Source: Mangrovimonas sp. ST2L15 | Lineage (GTDB): Bacteria > Bacteroidota > Bacteroidia > Flavobacteriales > Flavobacteriaceae | Assembly (NCBI RefSeq): GCF_001280515.1 | Contig: NZ_LBIQ01000030.1 | Location: forward strand, 868,001 to 932,000 | DNA length: 64,000 nt | Reading direction: 5' to 3' | Part shown: one piece after another, positions 15,574 to 22,909 of the stretch | Position numbering within the stretch: position 1 is the stretch's first letter | Layout of the letters: the number at the start of each line of letters is the position of its first letter | Position numbers and translations under genes: made by a program | Notes under the pieces: generated by a model | The model's database searches: none | What the model saw: only the letters and a program-made list of their open reading frames with translations | Told to the model about the DNA's origin: nothing

Positions 15574-16635
15574 ATGGAAAAAGAAAGTAAAGAGACTATG
15601 ATTAAGGCTGAATCAGCTTGGGATAAAATACAACGTGTACAAGCTGAGCCAGAACCTAAATTTATTTGGGCATCAATCCCACAAGGATCAGTGGGAATGT
15701 TTGTAGGAGCACCAAAAACTGGTAAAACAAGATTTGCTGAAAACTTAGCAGTATCACTCGCAGTAGGACGAGAGAAATTTTTTGATATGGAGATGATAGG
15801 GGAGCCTCAAAAGGTTCTCTTTATAAATCTTGAAGAGAGTGACAAGATTTACTCAAGGAGATTGGCTAAACTAGTTGATAATCTGAGTGAAGCTGAATTG
15901 AAGTTGTTCAAAAATAACTTCTTTATGGAGCCTGATGACTTTCCAGAGTTTTTAAACACTGATGACGATTGGAAAAAACTTGAGAGGTTAGTCCTAGAGG
16001 TAGACGCTGATGTTATAGTGGTTGATTCTGTGACCCACATGATGCCTTCTAATGTGGAGGATAGCACTTCTGCCAATAAATTTGTTGAAAAACTAAACCG
16101 TTATGTACATTTTTCTGGTAAGACAGTTATTTTAATTCATCATACCACAAAGGGCAATAATGGTCCGCTACAAGTAGACAAAGTTGCGGGGAGTAGGGTT
16201 TTGTTGCAGAAGATGCAGTATATCATTGGAATGTCCAAGGTGCCAGGAAATTCAACAAAGAAATATTTGGCCTTTTTAAATAATAAGTTTGTTCCTGTTG
16301 ATGATACAATGGCAATTGAATACTCAATTGATCCTCATTTTGGATTTAAGAATTTAGGAAGTGCCAACGTTTATGCATTGTGCGGGAATACTGGTGCTAC
16401 TATTGATCTAAGAGTTGATACTGAAAATAGGGATAAGATTTTAGTATTTATACAGAGTCAGGATAGTCAGGGTAGTCAGACTGTCTCAACCAAATTAATG
16501 AAGGAAACTTTTGTGGATACTAAAATTATGTCTAAGGACACTTTACATTCAAGCATTAGAAAATTGCTTAACGAAGAGCTTATTGAAAAATGCGGGAAGG
16601 GTTTGTATAGGTTAACTTTAAAGGTAGCTGATTAA
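15574..16635 (+). CDS. RepA/KaiC-like AAA_25 ATPase
   Basis: A 353-residue hexameric-helicase-like ATPase of the RepA/AAA_25 type. Walker A is GAPKTGKT (45-52), Walker B is DVIVVDSVTH with Asp151, and a sensor-like IHHTTKGN follows. The C-terminal ~70 residues resemble a winged helix (KDTLHSSIRKLLNEELIEKCG). In mobile elements these act as replication helicases or initiators. It has its own promoter and long leader, in line with controlled element replication. Confidence 0.82.
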   Translation: MEKESKETMIKAESAWDKIQRVQAEPEPKFIWASIPQGSVGMFVGAPKTGKTRFAENLAVSLAVGREKFFDMEMIGEPQKVLFINLEESDKIYSRRLAKLVDNLSEAELKLFKNNFFMEPDDFPEFLNTDDDWKKLERLVLEVDADVIVVDSVTHMMPSNVEDSTSANKFVEKLNRYVHFSGKTVILIHHTTKGNNGPLQVDKVAGSRVLLQKMQYIIGMSKVPGNSTKKYLAFLNNKFVPVDDTMAIEYSIDPHFGFKNLGSANVYALCGNTGATIDLRVDTENRDKILVFIQSQDSQGSQTVSTKLMKETFVDTKIMSKDTLHSSIRKLLNEELIEKCGKGLYRLTLKVAD

Positions 16636-16651
16636 AACCATAAATTTTAAG

Positions 16652-16679
16652 GGTTAAGGAGTCTCAGGGCTCCTTAACC
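16652..16679 (+). promoter_or_regulatory. hairpin just upstream of the GIY-YIG start codon
   Basis: GGTTAAGGAG / CTCCTTAACC is a perfect 10-bp stem with loop TCTCAGGG, ending 7 bases before the ATG at 16687. There is no T tract, so it is not a typical terminator. It could sequester the translation start. Confidence 0.6.
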
Positions 16680-16686
16680 ATTAATT

Positions 16687-17340
16687 ATGAAAAAGTATTA
16701 TATATATAGAGCAACAAATACTCTAACTAATGAATCTTATGTGGGAGTGACGAGAAATGGTATAGAAAAGAGGAAAAGAAACCATATACAAAAAGCAAAT
16801 AATGGTACAGGTCATCAATTTCAAGAGGCCATAGCGACCTACGGCCCAGATGCCTTTGATTGGGAGCAGATAGATACTGCTAGTAGCCCAAATGAACTAG
16901 CGATAAAGGAAAGACAATACATATCAAAATATGATTCCAAGGAAAACGGATATAACTCAGATTATGGAGGGGGAATTAAGAAAAAGGTTTACCAATATGA
17001 CCTTAAGACGGGGAAATTGGTGAATACATTTGATAGCCTTTCTGATGCGGCTTCATCCTTCGTTGGGGTCACAAATAAGCAACTCTCTAGAGCTTGTTTA
17101 AGCGTGTCTAACTTGTGTAAAGGATACTATTGGAGCTACAGGCTACAAGAACCATTTAAACCTGGTCTAGATGACCGTAAGAAGGAAGTTTATAAATTGG
17201 ATTCAGCAGGTAGTATTGTTGCCAAGTATACCTCTATTTCTTTAGCTTCAATTGAAACTGGAATAAATAAATCCAGTATAGCAAAAGTCTGTAGAGGTGA
17301 GAGGAATCAAGCTGGTGGATTTAGGTGGAGATATGTTTAA
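16687..17340 (+). CDS. GIY-YIG homing endonuclease with NUMOD1-like repeats
   Basis: A 217-residue free-standing homing endonuclease. The GIY-YIG core is at 3-95 (KYYIYRATNTLTNESYVGVT, then EAIATYGPDAFDWE and the catalytic-helix region ELAIKERQYISKY). Two NUMOD1-type DNA-binding repeats follow, at about 103-155 and 165-217, each starting VY(Q/K)(Y/L)D and ending W(S/R)YR or RWRY. It is not inside an intron and interrupts no recognised gene; it sits between the replication ATPase and the ABC operon. Confidence 0.88.
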   Translation: MKKYYIYRATNTLTNESYVGVTRNGIEKRKRNHIQKANNGTGHQFQEAIATYGPDAFDWEQIDTASSPNELAIKERQYISKYDSKENGYNSDYGGGIKKKVYQYDLKTGKLVNTFDSLSDAASSFVGVTNKQLSRACLSVSNLCKGYYWSYRLQEPFKPGLDDRKKEVYKLDSAGSIVAKYTSISLASIETGINKSSIAKVCRGERNQAGGFRWRYV

Positions 17341-17357
17341 AATATAACTTGATTTAA

Positions 17358-17389
17358 AAGAAAGGGCATCATTAAGGTGTCCTTTTCTT
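17358..17389 (+). terminator. probable terminator after the GIY-YIG gene
   Basis: AAGAAAGGG pairs with CCTTTTCTT (one G.T pair) around a 14-base loop. It is weaker than the next hairpin. Confidence 0.45.
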
Positions 17390-17440
17390 ATTGGCAGCTA
17401 TAAGAGTGTTGGTATTTAATGACTTAATGATTTTGTTTAG

Positions 17441-17461
17441 GGTCTAGTTAAGACCTTTTTC
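17441..17461 (+). terminator. second terminator upstream of the ABC operon
   Basis: GGTCT / AGACC with loop AGTTA, followed by six T. Two hairpins in a row insulate the downstream three-gene operon. Confidence 0.6.
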
Positions 17462-17553
17462 TTATTTGGTAAACCTTAAAAATGACTATCTTTTATTTTT
17501 GTGAATAAAATTAATGTGGTATTTTTCTTAACTTTTAATATTTACCTTTTGGA

Positions 17554-18780
17554 ATGATAAAGATAGTTCGCAAAAACACTAAAGAAGTAGATACAATTGT
17601 AATATTTATTCATGGATTTATTGGTGGCGAAGGAACTTGGGTTAGTGGAGATGGAACAATGCCATTCATAGATTCTATATTTAATGATGATTTGGTAAAT
17701 AAGGTTGATATAGGTTTGTTTTTATATCATTCTAAACTAATGGAGTTATTTCCTAAAATCAAAACTCTTCAAAAGTTTTTAGGTAAGAAGAAGGTTACGA
17801 TTAATTTACCTATTGATAATTTAGCTGATTTACTTTTAACTCAAGTGAAGTACATTTGCTCTGGTTATGAGAATATTATTCTTGTGGGTCATAGTATGGG
17901 AGGATTGGTAGGAAAGAAGTATATATTAAAAGACATTAAGAGAAATTCAATATCAAAGGTTAAGCTTTATATATCATTAGCTACTCCTCACTCTGGTTCT
18001 GATCTAGCAACTTACGGAAAAAGAATTATAGAAAATTGCCAAGTTAGTGACCTTGCCCCTTTAAGTGAAAATATAACCAAATTAAACGCTGAATGGGTTC
18101 AGTGTAAAGTACTGCCAAAAAGATTTTATGCTCAAGGTTTAAGTGACAAGGTAGTTCCGCCAATTTCTGGAATTTCACTAGATAGGGATGAATTAGAACC
18201 TATTTATTCAGATGATGATCATTTTAGTATAATTAAACCCGATGATGGAAGTGATGTTATAGTGCATGCATTAAGAACAGAAATAACTGAGTTTTTAACG
18301 CAAAAGGAAATCCAAGAAATTGAGAATAAGGAAAAATTTATAGATGAAGGTCAATATGATGATGAAATTTTTGTTTTAAAGTTATTATTGGCAGATGTGC
18401 ATGCAACTTTGGTAGATAGCTCTAAAGAAGCTTTTTATAGTGCTGAATTTACAATTAGAAAATTAAATAGGCTTGGAGTAGAGATTTCTGAGTTAGAAAG
18501 TCTTTATCAGAAGGTTAAAGAACTTTTTATTTTGGAATTTGGTGATCTGTTAAATGGGACAATTTCTAATTCTAGCGCACTTGTAACTGCAATTCATAAA
18601 AGGATAGTAAAAGAAGATAAGAATCATTTGAAGTCACTTTATCCCTCACTTCAATCCTTCCAAAAATTTGGAATGCTACATCAACTGACCTCAATGGATG
18701 ATAGTTTATGGTGGGCGAGGGAAAATAACATTTCAACATTGGAAGAATTTAAAAAAGAATATAAAAAGAAAACAAAGTAG
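17554..18780 (+). CDS. alpha/beta-hydrolase effector of an ABC-three-component-like system
   Basis: A 408-residue cytoplasmic protein with no signal peptide. The N-terminal ~250 residues are an alpha/beta-hydrolase of the lipase/DUF676 type: HGF oxyanion region (20-22), nucleophile elbow GHSMGG with Ser114, TPHSGSD, the acid Asp198 in GLSDKVVPP and His223 in DDHFSII. The C-terminal ~150 residues form a separate domain with GTISNSSALVTAIHKRI, HLKSLYPSLQSF and DDSLWWAR, which resembles the C-terminal domains that link effectors to predicted ABC-3C systems. The TAG stop overlaps the GTG of the next gene by one base. Confidence 0.78.
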   Translation: MIKIVRKNTKEVDTIVIFIHGFIGGEGTWVSGDGTMPFIDSIFNDDLVNKVDIGLFLYHSKLMELFPKIKTLQKFLGKKKVTINLPIDNLADLLLTQVKYICSGYENIILVGHSMGGLVGKKYILKDIKRNSISKVKLYISLATPHSGSDLATYGKRIIENCQVSDLAPLSENITKLNAEWVQCKVLPKRFYAQGLSDKVVPPISGISLDRDELEPIYSDDDHFSIIKPDDGSDVIVHALRTEITEFLTQKEIQEIENKEKFIDEGQYDDEIFVLKLLLADVHATLVDSSKEAFYSAEFTIRKLNRLGVEISELESLYQKVKELFILEFGDLLNGTISNSSALVTAIHKRIVKEDKNHLKSLYPSLQSFQKFGMLHQLTSMDDSLWWARENNISTLEEFKKEYKKKTK

Positions 18781-19292
18781 TGAAATTACCAATTTTTATT
18801 CCAGATTCTGAAGTTCATTTGAAATTAGGGAAAATGTTATTGCTTTTAAGTGTATTGTCTACCAATAAAAAAAAGGAGCCAATTCTTACCTTAGAGAAGA
18901 TTTCAATTTTTGAATTTTTAACAAAGCACCCTATGCTTCTAAATAGGATTCTCTATTATAAAAACAAAGAATTAATTGACCTAAATAATTCTGAGAAATT
19001 TTCAATTGAAGCGTTGTTTCCTAATAGAGGAGAGTTATTTAACCTTTCAAAAAATAAGGTTTTATTAAATCTATTAGTTGGCTATAAGTTTGTTGAAATT
19101 AAAATAAAAAAGGATTTTGAAATAAACTATTACATCACTGATATAGGATTAGAATTAGCGGATAGTTTGGATGCAATTTACTTTAAAAGATTAAGGCGTA
19201 TATATCATAAGATTGTTCCTATAAGTTCTTTGAGCTACTCAAATATTAATAAACTAATTGAACCGTACCTAAACTATGGCATTGAAAATTAA
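18780..19292 (+). CDS. small middle component of the ABC-three-component-like system
   Basis: A 170-residue soluble protein between the hydrolase and the ABC ATPase. It looks like a winged-helix-type protein: a helical N-terminal half (LILLSVL-like GKMLLLLSVLS, ISIFEFLTKHPMLLNRIL), the block IEALFPNRGELF, and a strand pair ending YYITDIGLELADSL. This matches the middle component expected between effector and ATPase in ABC-3C systems. It starts with GTG overlapping the previous stop by one base and ends 17 bases inside the next gene. Confidence 0.7.
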   Translation: MKLPIFIPDSEVHLKLGKMLLLLSVLSTNKKKEPILTLEKISIFEFLTKHPMLLNRILYYKNKELIDLNNSEKFSIEALFPNRGELFNLSKNKVLLNLLVGYKFVEIKIKKDFEINYYITDIGLELADSLDAIYFKRLRRIYHKIVPISSLSYSNINKLIEPYLNYGIEN

Positions 19293-21333
19293 GACCCCCA
19301 AACTTATTGTAAACAAACTTATACTTGTTGGGCATAGGAAAAATTATATAGTTCCTTTTAAAAAGGGGTTTAATTTAATTTATGGTGATTCTGATACAGG
19401 TAAATCAAGTATATTAAATTTAATAAATTATTGTCTTGGTTCAAGCTCAGTTGATTTATATGACGAAATTGAGATCGCTGGGAATTATTGTTTATTAGAA
19501 GTTTTTTTAGTAGGAGAAATATATACTATAAAGAGAAATATATTTAATTCTCAAGAGGATATAGAAGTTTTTAGATGTTATCATAATGAGATTGAAGACT
19601 ATTTTCCAAAGTATTATTCACCAAATTTTAATAAAGTAAGTGAGGATGGTTTTTTCTCGGATTTTTTATTGTCTTCTTTAAATATACCAATAACTAAAAT
19701 AAAGCAGTCTCCTTCTAAAGAGGACTCAAAAATGGTGTCCTTAAGCTTTAGAGATATTTTTAAGTTTAATTATTTGAACCAAGATAAAGTTGGTAGTAAA
19801 AAATTACTAGGTGAAAATTACGCTTATTTGGCAAAATTGAAAGAGACTTTTAAGTTGATGTTTAATGCCTTAGACTCTCAAATTTTACATTTAGAAGGGT
19901 CAATTTCCGAACTATCAAAAGAATATAATGAATTAAATAAAAAGAATAAATCTATATCAGGATTTTTAAGGGAAACTCAAATAGATTCCTTAAAAGCATT
20001 AGAGGAAAGAAAATCGGATTTAGAATCTCAGCTATTAGTATTGATTGATTTACTAGAAGATATAGATTCAAAAATAGTTGCGGACAGTAAAGAGCTTAAT
20101 TATTTGAGAGAGGAAATTACAATTTTAGAAAAGAAATTGATTGACTCGTCAAATATAAGAGCTATAAAACACCAATTAGTTAAGCAAAATGTTGTTTTAA
20201 GGAATGAATATGCAAATGATATTAGAAAGATTATAGCTACTATAGAAGTCCTCAATAAATTCCCTAAAATAAAAGATAGGGATACCAGTTGTCCTGTATG
20301 TGACCAGAGTATTAAACTGAGCACCCTCAAGGATCAATTTGCTAATACAGATTCAGAATCTATTAAGGCAGAATTAAATGGGCTAAGGCGCAGAGCAAAG
20401 GAATTGGTTAAAATACATGATAATTTAAGGGAGGAGATATCAGAGTATGATACTAAAATTAACTTGGATACAGAAAAGTTAGAAGATTTGAGGTTCCAAT
20501 TTGATAATCAAACTAAAAAAATTGTTACCCCATATGTCAACCAAAGAGATAATCTGGCTATTAAAATAGGGAGTTTAAGAAGTGATTTAAAAAATCTCCA
20601 TCATCTATATAAAATACGGAAGCAACAAAATATAATTGAATCAGAAATTCTAGATTTAGAAAATAGAATAGGTGCATTTAGGGATGATTTAAAAGTTCTT
20701 AAGGAATCTGCTCCAAGCTTGGATAGGGTGTTCCTCAAATTAGGAAATAGCATAGAAGATTTTTTAAGGTATGTTGGAGTTAAAAATGTCAATAATATTT
20801 CAATATCTAAGAAAACGTATCTTCCAATTATAAGAAACAGAGATTATGAGAAAATCACATCAGGCGGGGTAAGAACATTAAGCTCAGTAGGCTTCTATTT
20901 AGCTATCCTTGAATATGCGATAAATAATGCTATTAATTATCCTTCATTTCTAATGGTTGATACTATTGCAAAATATATTGGAAAAACTAATGAAGCTGAT
21001 TTAAAGAATACAAATTTAGAAGAGGACCTAAAGGAAGGAATGAAAGATGGGACTAAGTATGAAAATATCTATAATTATTTGATGGGGATTCATGATAAAT
21101 CATCTGGAAGCTTTCAAGTTATAGTTGTGGATAATGATATTCCTAATACCTTGGAAAAAAAATTAACACCATTTATAGCTAAACATTATACTGCAAATCC
21201 TAGTAAAATAGGAGATGAAGTTGGATTTATTGATGATGTCTATAAGTCTGAATCATCTGAAATCCAAAGAAATATGATTGAAGAGGATGGGTATGATGTA
21301 GATAAAGATGAGGATGATGAATTTCCATTCTAA
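19276..21333 (+). CDS. Rad50/SMC-like ABC ATPase of the ABC-three-component-like system
   Basis: A 685-residue ABC ATPase with SMC-like layout. Walker A is GDSDTGKS (37-44). A long coiled coil (about 200-490) is broken by a hook-like Cys339-Pro-Val-Cys342. The ABC signature is TSGGVRTLSS (Ser529-Gly-Gly). Walker B is PSFLMVDTIAKY with Asp562; the usual catalytic Glu after it is Thr. A conserved late strand reads FQVIVVDNDIP and the tail is very acidic. The DNA is strongly AT-rich. Family knowledge suggests a nucleic-acid sensor that controls the effector; this is not proven here. Confidence 0.8.
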   Translation: MALKIKTPKLIVNKLILVGHRKNYIVPFKKGFNLIYGDSDTGKSSILNLINYCLGSSSVDLYDEIEIAGNYCLLEVFLVGEIYTIKRNIFNSQEDIEVFRCYHNEIEDYFPKYYSPNFNKVSEDGFFSDFLLSSLNIPITKIKQSPSKEDSKMVSLSFRDIFKFNYLNQDKVGSKKLLGENYAYLAKLKETFKLMFNALDSQILHLEGSISELSKEYNELNKKNKSISGFLRETQIDSLKALEERKSDLESQLLVLIDLLEDIDSKIVADSKELNYLREEITILEKKLIDSSNIRAIKHQLVKQNVVLRNEYANDIRKIIATIEVLNKFPKIKDRDTSCPVCDQSIKLSTLKDQFANTDSESIKAELNGLRRRAKELVKIHDNLREEISEYDTKINLDTEKLEDLRFQFDNQTKKIVTPYVNQRDNLAIKIGSLRSDLKNLHHLYKIRKQQNIIESEILDLENRIGAFRDDLKVLKESAPSLDRVFLKLGNSIEDFLRYVGVKNVNNISISKKTYLPIIRNRDYEKITSGGVRTLSSVGFYLAILEYAINNAINYPSFLMVDTIAKYIGKTNEADLKNTNLEEDLKEGMKDGTKYENIYNYLMGIHDKSSGSFQVIVVDNDIPNTLEKKLTPFIAKHYTANPSKIGDEVGFIDDVYKSESSEIQRNMIEEDGYDVDKDEDDEFPF

Positions 21334-21365
21334 TATTGATTACTTATTCCTTGTTTATTAAATAT

Positions 21366-21440
21366 GAGTCCCGTCCAGACCGCAAAAATGCACAAAGCTC
21401 CAAGAAATTGGGGCTTTTTTTGTGTTTATAAGTTACTGAA
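21366..21440 (+). repeat. attR: second copy of the 75-bp direct repeat
   Basis: 75 bases matching 4464-4538 at all but two positions. It includes the partial tRNA 3' end and the terminator hairpin, and it lies 32 bases after the ABC ATPase stop. Confidence 0.9.
21394..21421 (+). terminator. duplicated terminator within attR
   Basis: The same AAAGCTCC / GGGGCTTT hairpin with T run as at the tRNA. Here it would end the ABC operon transcript. Confidence 0.75.
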
Positions 21441-21561
21441 GAGAAGCCTATCCTAGGCCATTTGAGTAGATTCTAAACCCACGGTTGAATGTCGAAAGAG
21501 ATAAATTTGAAGGAACTATGACTTACCCTTTAAGTTGTCTTAAAATATCCAATAGGTACTT

Positions 21562-21834
21562 TTAATTGGGTAATAGTCCTATCTGTTTTAAAATAATAAA
21601 TTCTCCAGCAATAATGACGAAACAAAGGAATAAGAAGAGCTTTAATTTTGTTTCTGATGCTTTATCCCGCCAAAACTCTCCATCAAAAAAGGAGAGTAGG
21701 TCAGGTTTAAATGAATACCAAACAGATTCGTTAAAGGAGTCCTTCTCTTTAAAGAACAACCTAAATAGTTTGGCAAAAAGAAATATATCCAAAATAAGGA
21801 ATCCAACTATGGTAAGGATGAGTAGTATAATCAT
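21562..21834 (-). CDS. small membrane protein
   Basis: A 90-residue protein with a hydrophobic segment at each end (about 2-24 and 66-86) around a soluble loop rich in Phe, Lys and Glu. The minus-strand reading is preferred to the overlapping plus-strand frame because of this regular membrane pattern. It lies between attR and the partial third att copy. No family recognised. Confidence 0.55.
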   Translation of the reverse strand: MIILLILTIVGFLILDIFLFAKLFRLFFKEKDSFNESVWYSFKPDLLSFFDGEFWRDKASETKLKLFLFLCFVIIAGEFIILKQIGLLPN

Positions 21835-21993
21835 TTGGTTTTAGTAAGGGAATTTTAAAATAAAATTGATTGCTTAAAACATAGGTCTATTTACAATAAT
21901 TAATGTTACAGATTACATTTGCATTTATACTCATTATAAAATAAAAAATAAGATGGGTATAGTTTTTATAAGCTGAAAATTGGTGTACTATCA

Positions 21994-22017
21994 AGACCGC
22001 AAAAATGCACAAAGCTC
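21994..22017 (+). repeat. third, truncated att-like copy
   Basis: 24 bases (21994-22017) identical to the attR copy across the end of the tRNA part and the first stem arm; after that the sequence diverges. It suggests an older att site or a remnant of a second integration. Confidence 0.65.
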
Positions 22018-22060
22018 TAAGGGAATAGGAACTTTTAATCTTTTTTTAGAGGAATTTTCC

Positions 22061-22345
22061 CTAGAATCTCACATCTGCAATGGACTTGTTTTTGTCAAAT
22101 TCAGCTTTGGCAAAGGGACAAAGAGGTAAGATTTTTACGTTCTGTTTTCGAGCCATTTCGACTGCCTCCAAAATCATTTTCTTTCCAAAACCTTTTCCAG
22201 AAAATCCCGGTTCGATGCCTGTGTGGTCAATAATGAATTTGTTAGAACCTGCCCATGTATAGGTCATTTCTCCAGCAAAAACACCATCTTCATAAATCAC
22301 AAACCTTCCTTTGCTGCCTGTTTCCTCTCTTTCAATGCTTACCAT
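22061..22345 (-). CDS. YjdJ-type GNAT acetyltransferase
   Basis: A 94-residue short GNAT-fold protein. The acetyl-CoA loop is visible as GFSGKGFGKKMILEAVEMAR, followed by VKILPLCPFAKAEF, typical of the YjdJ-like family. These small proteins commonly pair with a one-cluster ferredoxin-like protein, and here that gene starts just upstream on the same strand (7-base gap). The acetyl acceptor is unknown. Confidence 0.85.
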   Translation of the reverse strand: MVSIEREETGSKGRFVIYEDGVFAGEMTYTWAGSNKFIIDHTGIEPGFSGKGFGKKMILEAVEMARKQNVKILPLCPFAKAEFDKNKSIADVRF

Positions 22346-22352
22346 ATAATTT

Positions 22353-22559
22353 TTATTTTTTAATGCTTAAAGCGCCTGAAGGACATTTAGCCACTTGATT
22401 TATGAGCTCCTCGCTTGAGGCATTTTCAGGTTTTACCCACGGTTTTTCTTGTGGGTTGTAAACTTTGGGTAGTGTTTTTACACAAATTCCAGAATGGATA
22501 CATTTTTCTGGTTTCCAAAGTATGGTAACCTCTCCGTTGCTGTATTCTTTTGTAGTCAT
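22353..22559 (-). CDS. YjdI-type ferredoxin-like (Fer4_19) protein
   Basis: A 68-residue iron-sulfur protein of the divergent 4Fe-4S mono-cluster type. Cysteines lie in KCIHSGICVKTLPKVY and KCPSGALSI. It forms a two-gene operon with the GNAT protein, as in E. coli yjdI-yjdJ. The biological role is not established. Confidence 0.85.
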   Translation of the reverse strand: MTTKEYSNGEVTILWKPEKCIHSGICVKTLPKVYNPQEKPWVKPENASSEELINQVAKCPSGALSIKK

Positions 22560-22562
22560 AAC

Positions 22563-22690
22563 TAGTTATTTTAATTTTTTTTCAATCCTACTATCAGAGG
22601 GTCAGCCAAATGAGGGCGACCAAGGCATAACGTATGATACCTAAATTAGAAAATTTAATGGAACTGTTGGTAACTATAATCATGAAACAT
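22563..22690 (-). pseudogene. fragment of a TMEM175-like gene 3' end
   Basis: The minus strand reads IKFSNLGIIRYALVALIWLT, nearly the same as the C-terminus of the intact TMEM175 gene at 36098-36673 (IKFPILGIICYALVALIWLT). The nucleotide match runs through the intact gene's last codons, but an extra base in the fragment puts DSRIEKKLK in another frame and ends the reading after LTL. No upstream part of the gene is present. Confidence 0.75.
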
Positions 22691-22909
22691 TGAAATTGTT
22701 TTCTCGATACCTTAAAATAAAATTGCCATAGTAGAAATATGGGTTGAGGCGTTGATAGGATTGTATTTATTTCATGAATTTTCTGTTTATGGGAAAAAGG
22801 GATTATATCAATGGGTTTGATGAAACATTTTTTAGTTATATCTTGGACTGATTTTCCTGTTTTTTTTAATATCAATTTCGGAAATGTCTGATGGCTCAAA
22901 TTATATCTA

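Larger units (their letters stand above)
4464..21440. mobile_element. genomic island integrated at tRNA-Asp (about 17 kb)
   Basis: The island is bounded by a 75-bp direct repeat with two mismatches (4464-4538 and 21366-21440). The left copy is the 3' end of tRNA-Asp plus its terminator. A tyrosine integrase lies 1.6 kb inside the left end. The cargo is made of restriction or defence-type genes, nucleases and phage-like recombination genes, unlike the housekeeping genes to the left. No relaxase, type IV secretion, capsid or terminase gene is present, so it may be a satellite, a mobilisable remnant or a decayed prophage. Confidence 0.88.

Noticed and set aside
17554-21333. Known two-gene ATPase-nuclease defence such as Septu or a Gabija-like system
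   Set aside because: The ATPase is Rad50-like, but there is no HNH or TOPRIM nuclease partner. The partners are a hydrolase and a small winged-helix-like protein, which fits ABC-3C better.
21566-21844. 92-residue plus-strand frame
   Set aside because: It is the complement of the small membrane protein gene, which has a much more regular hydrophobic pattern.
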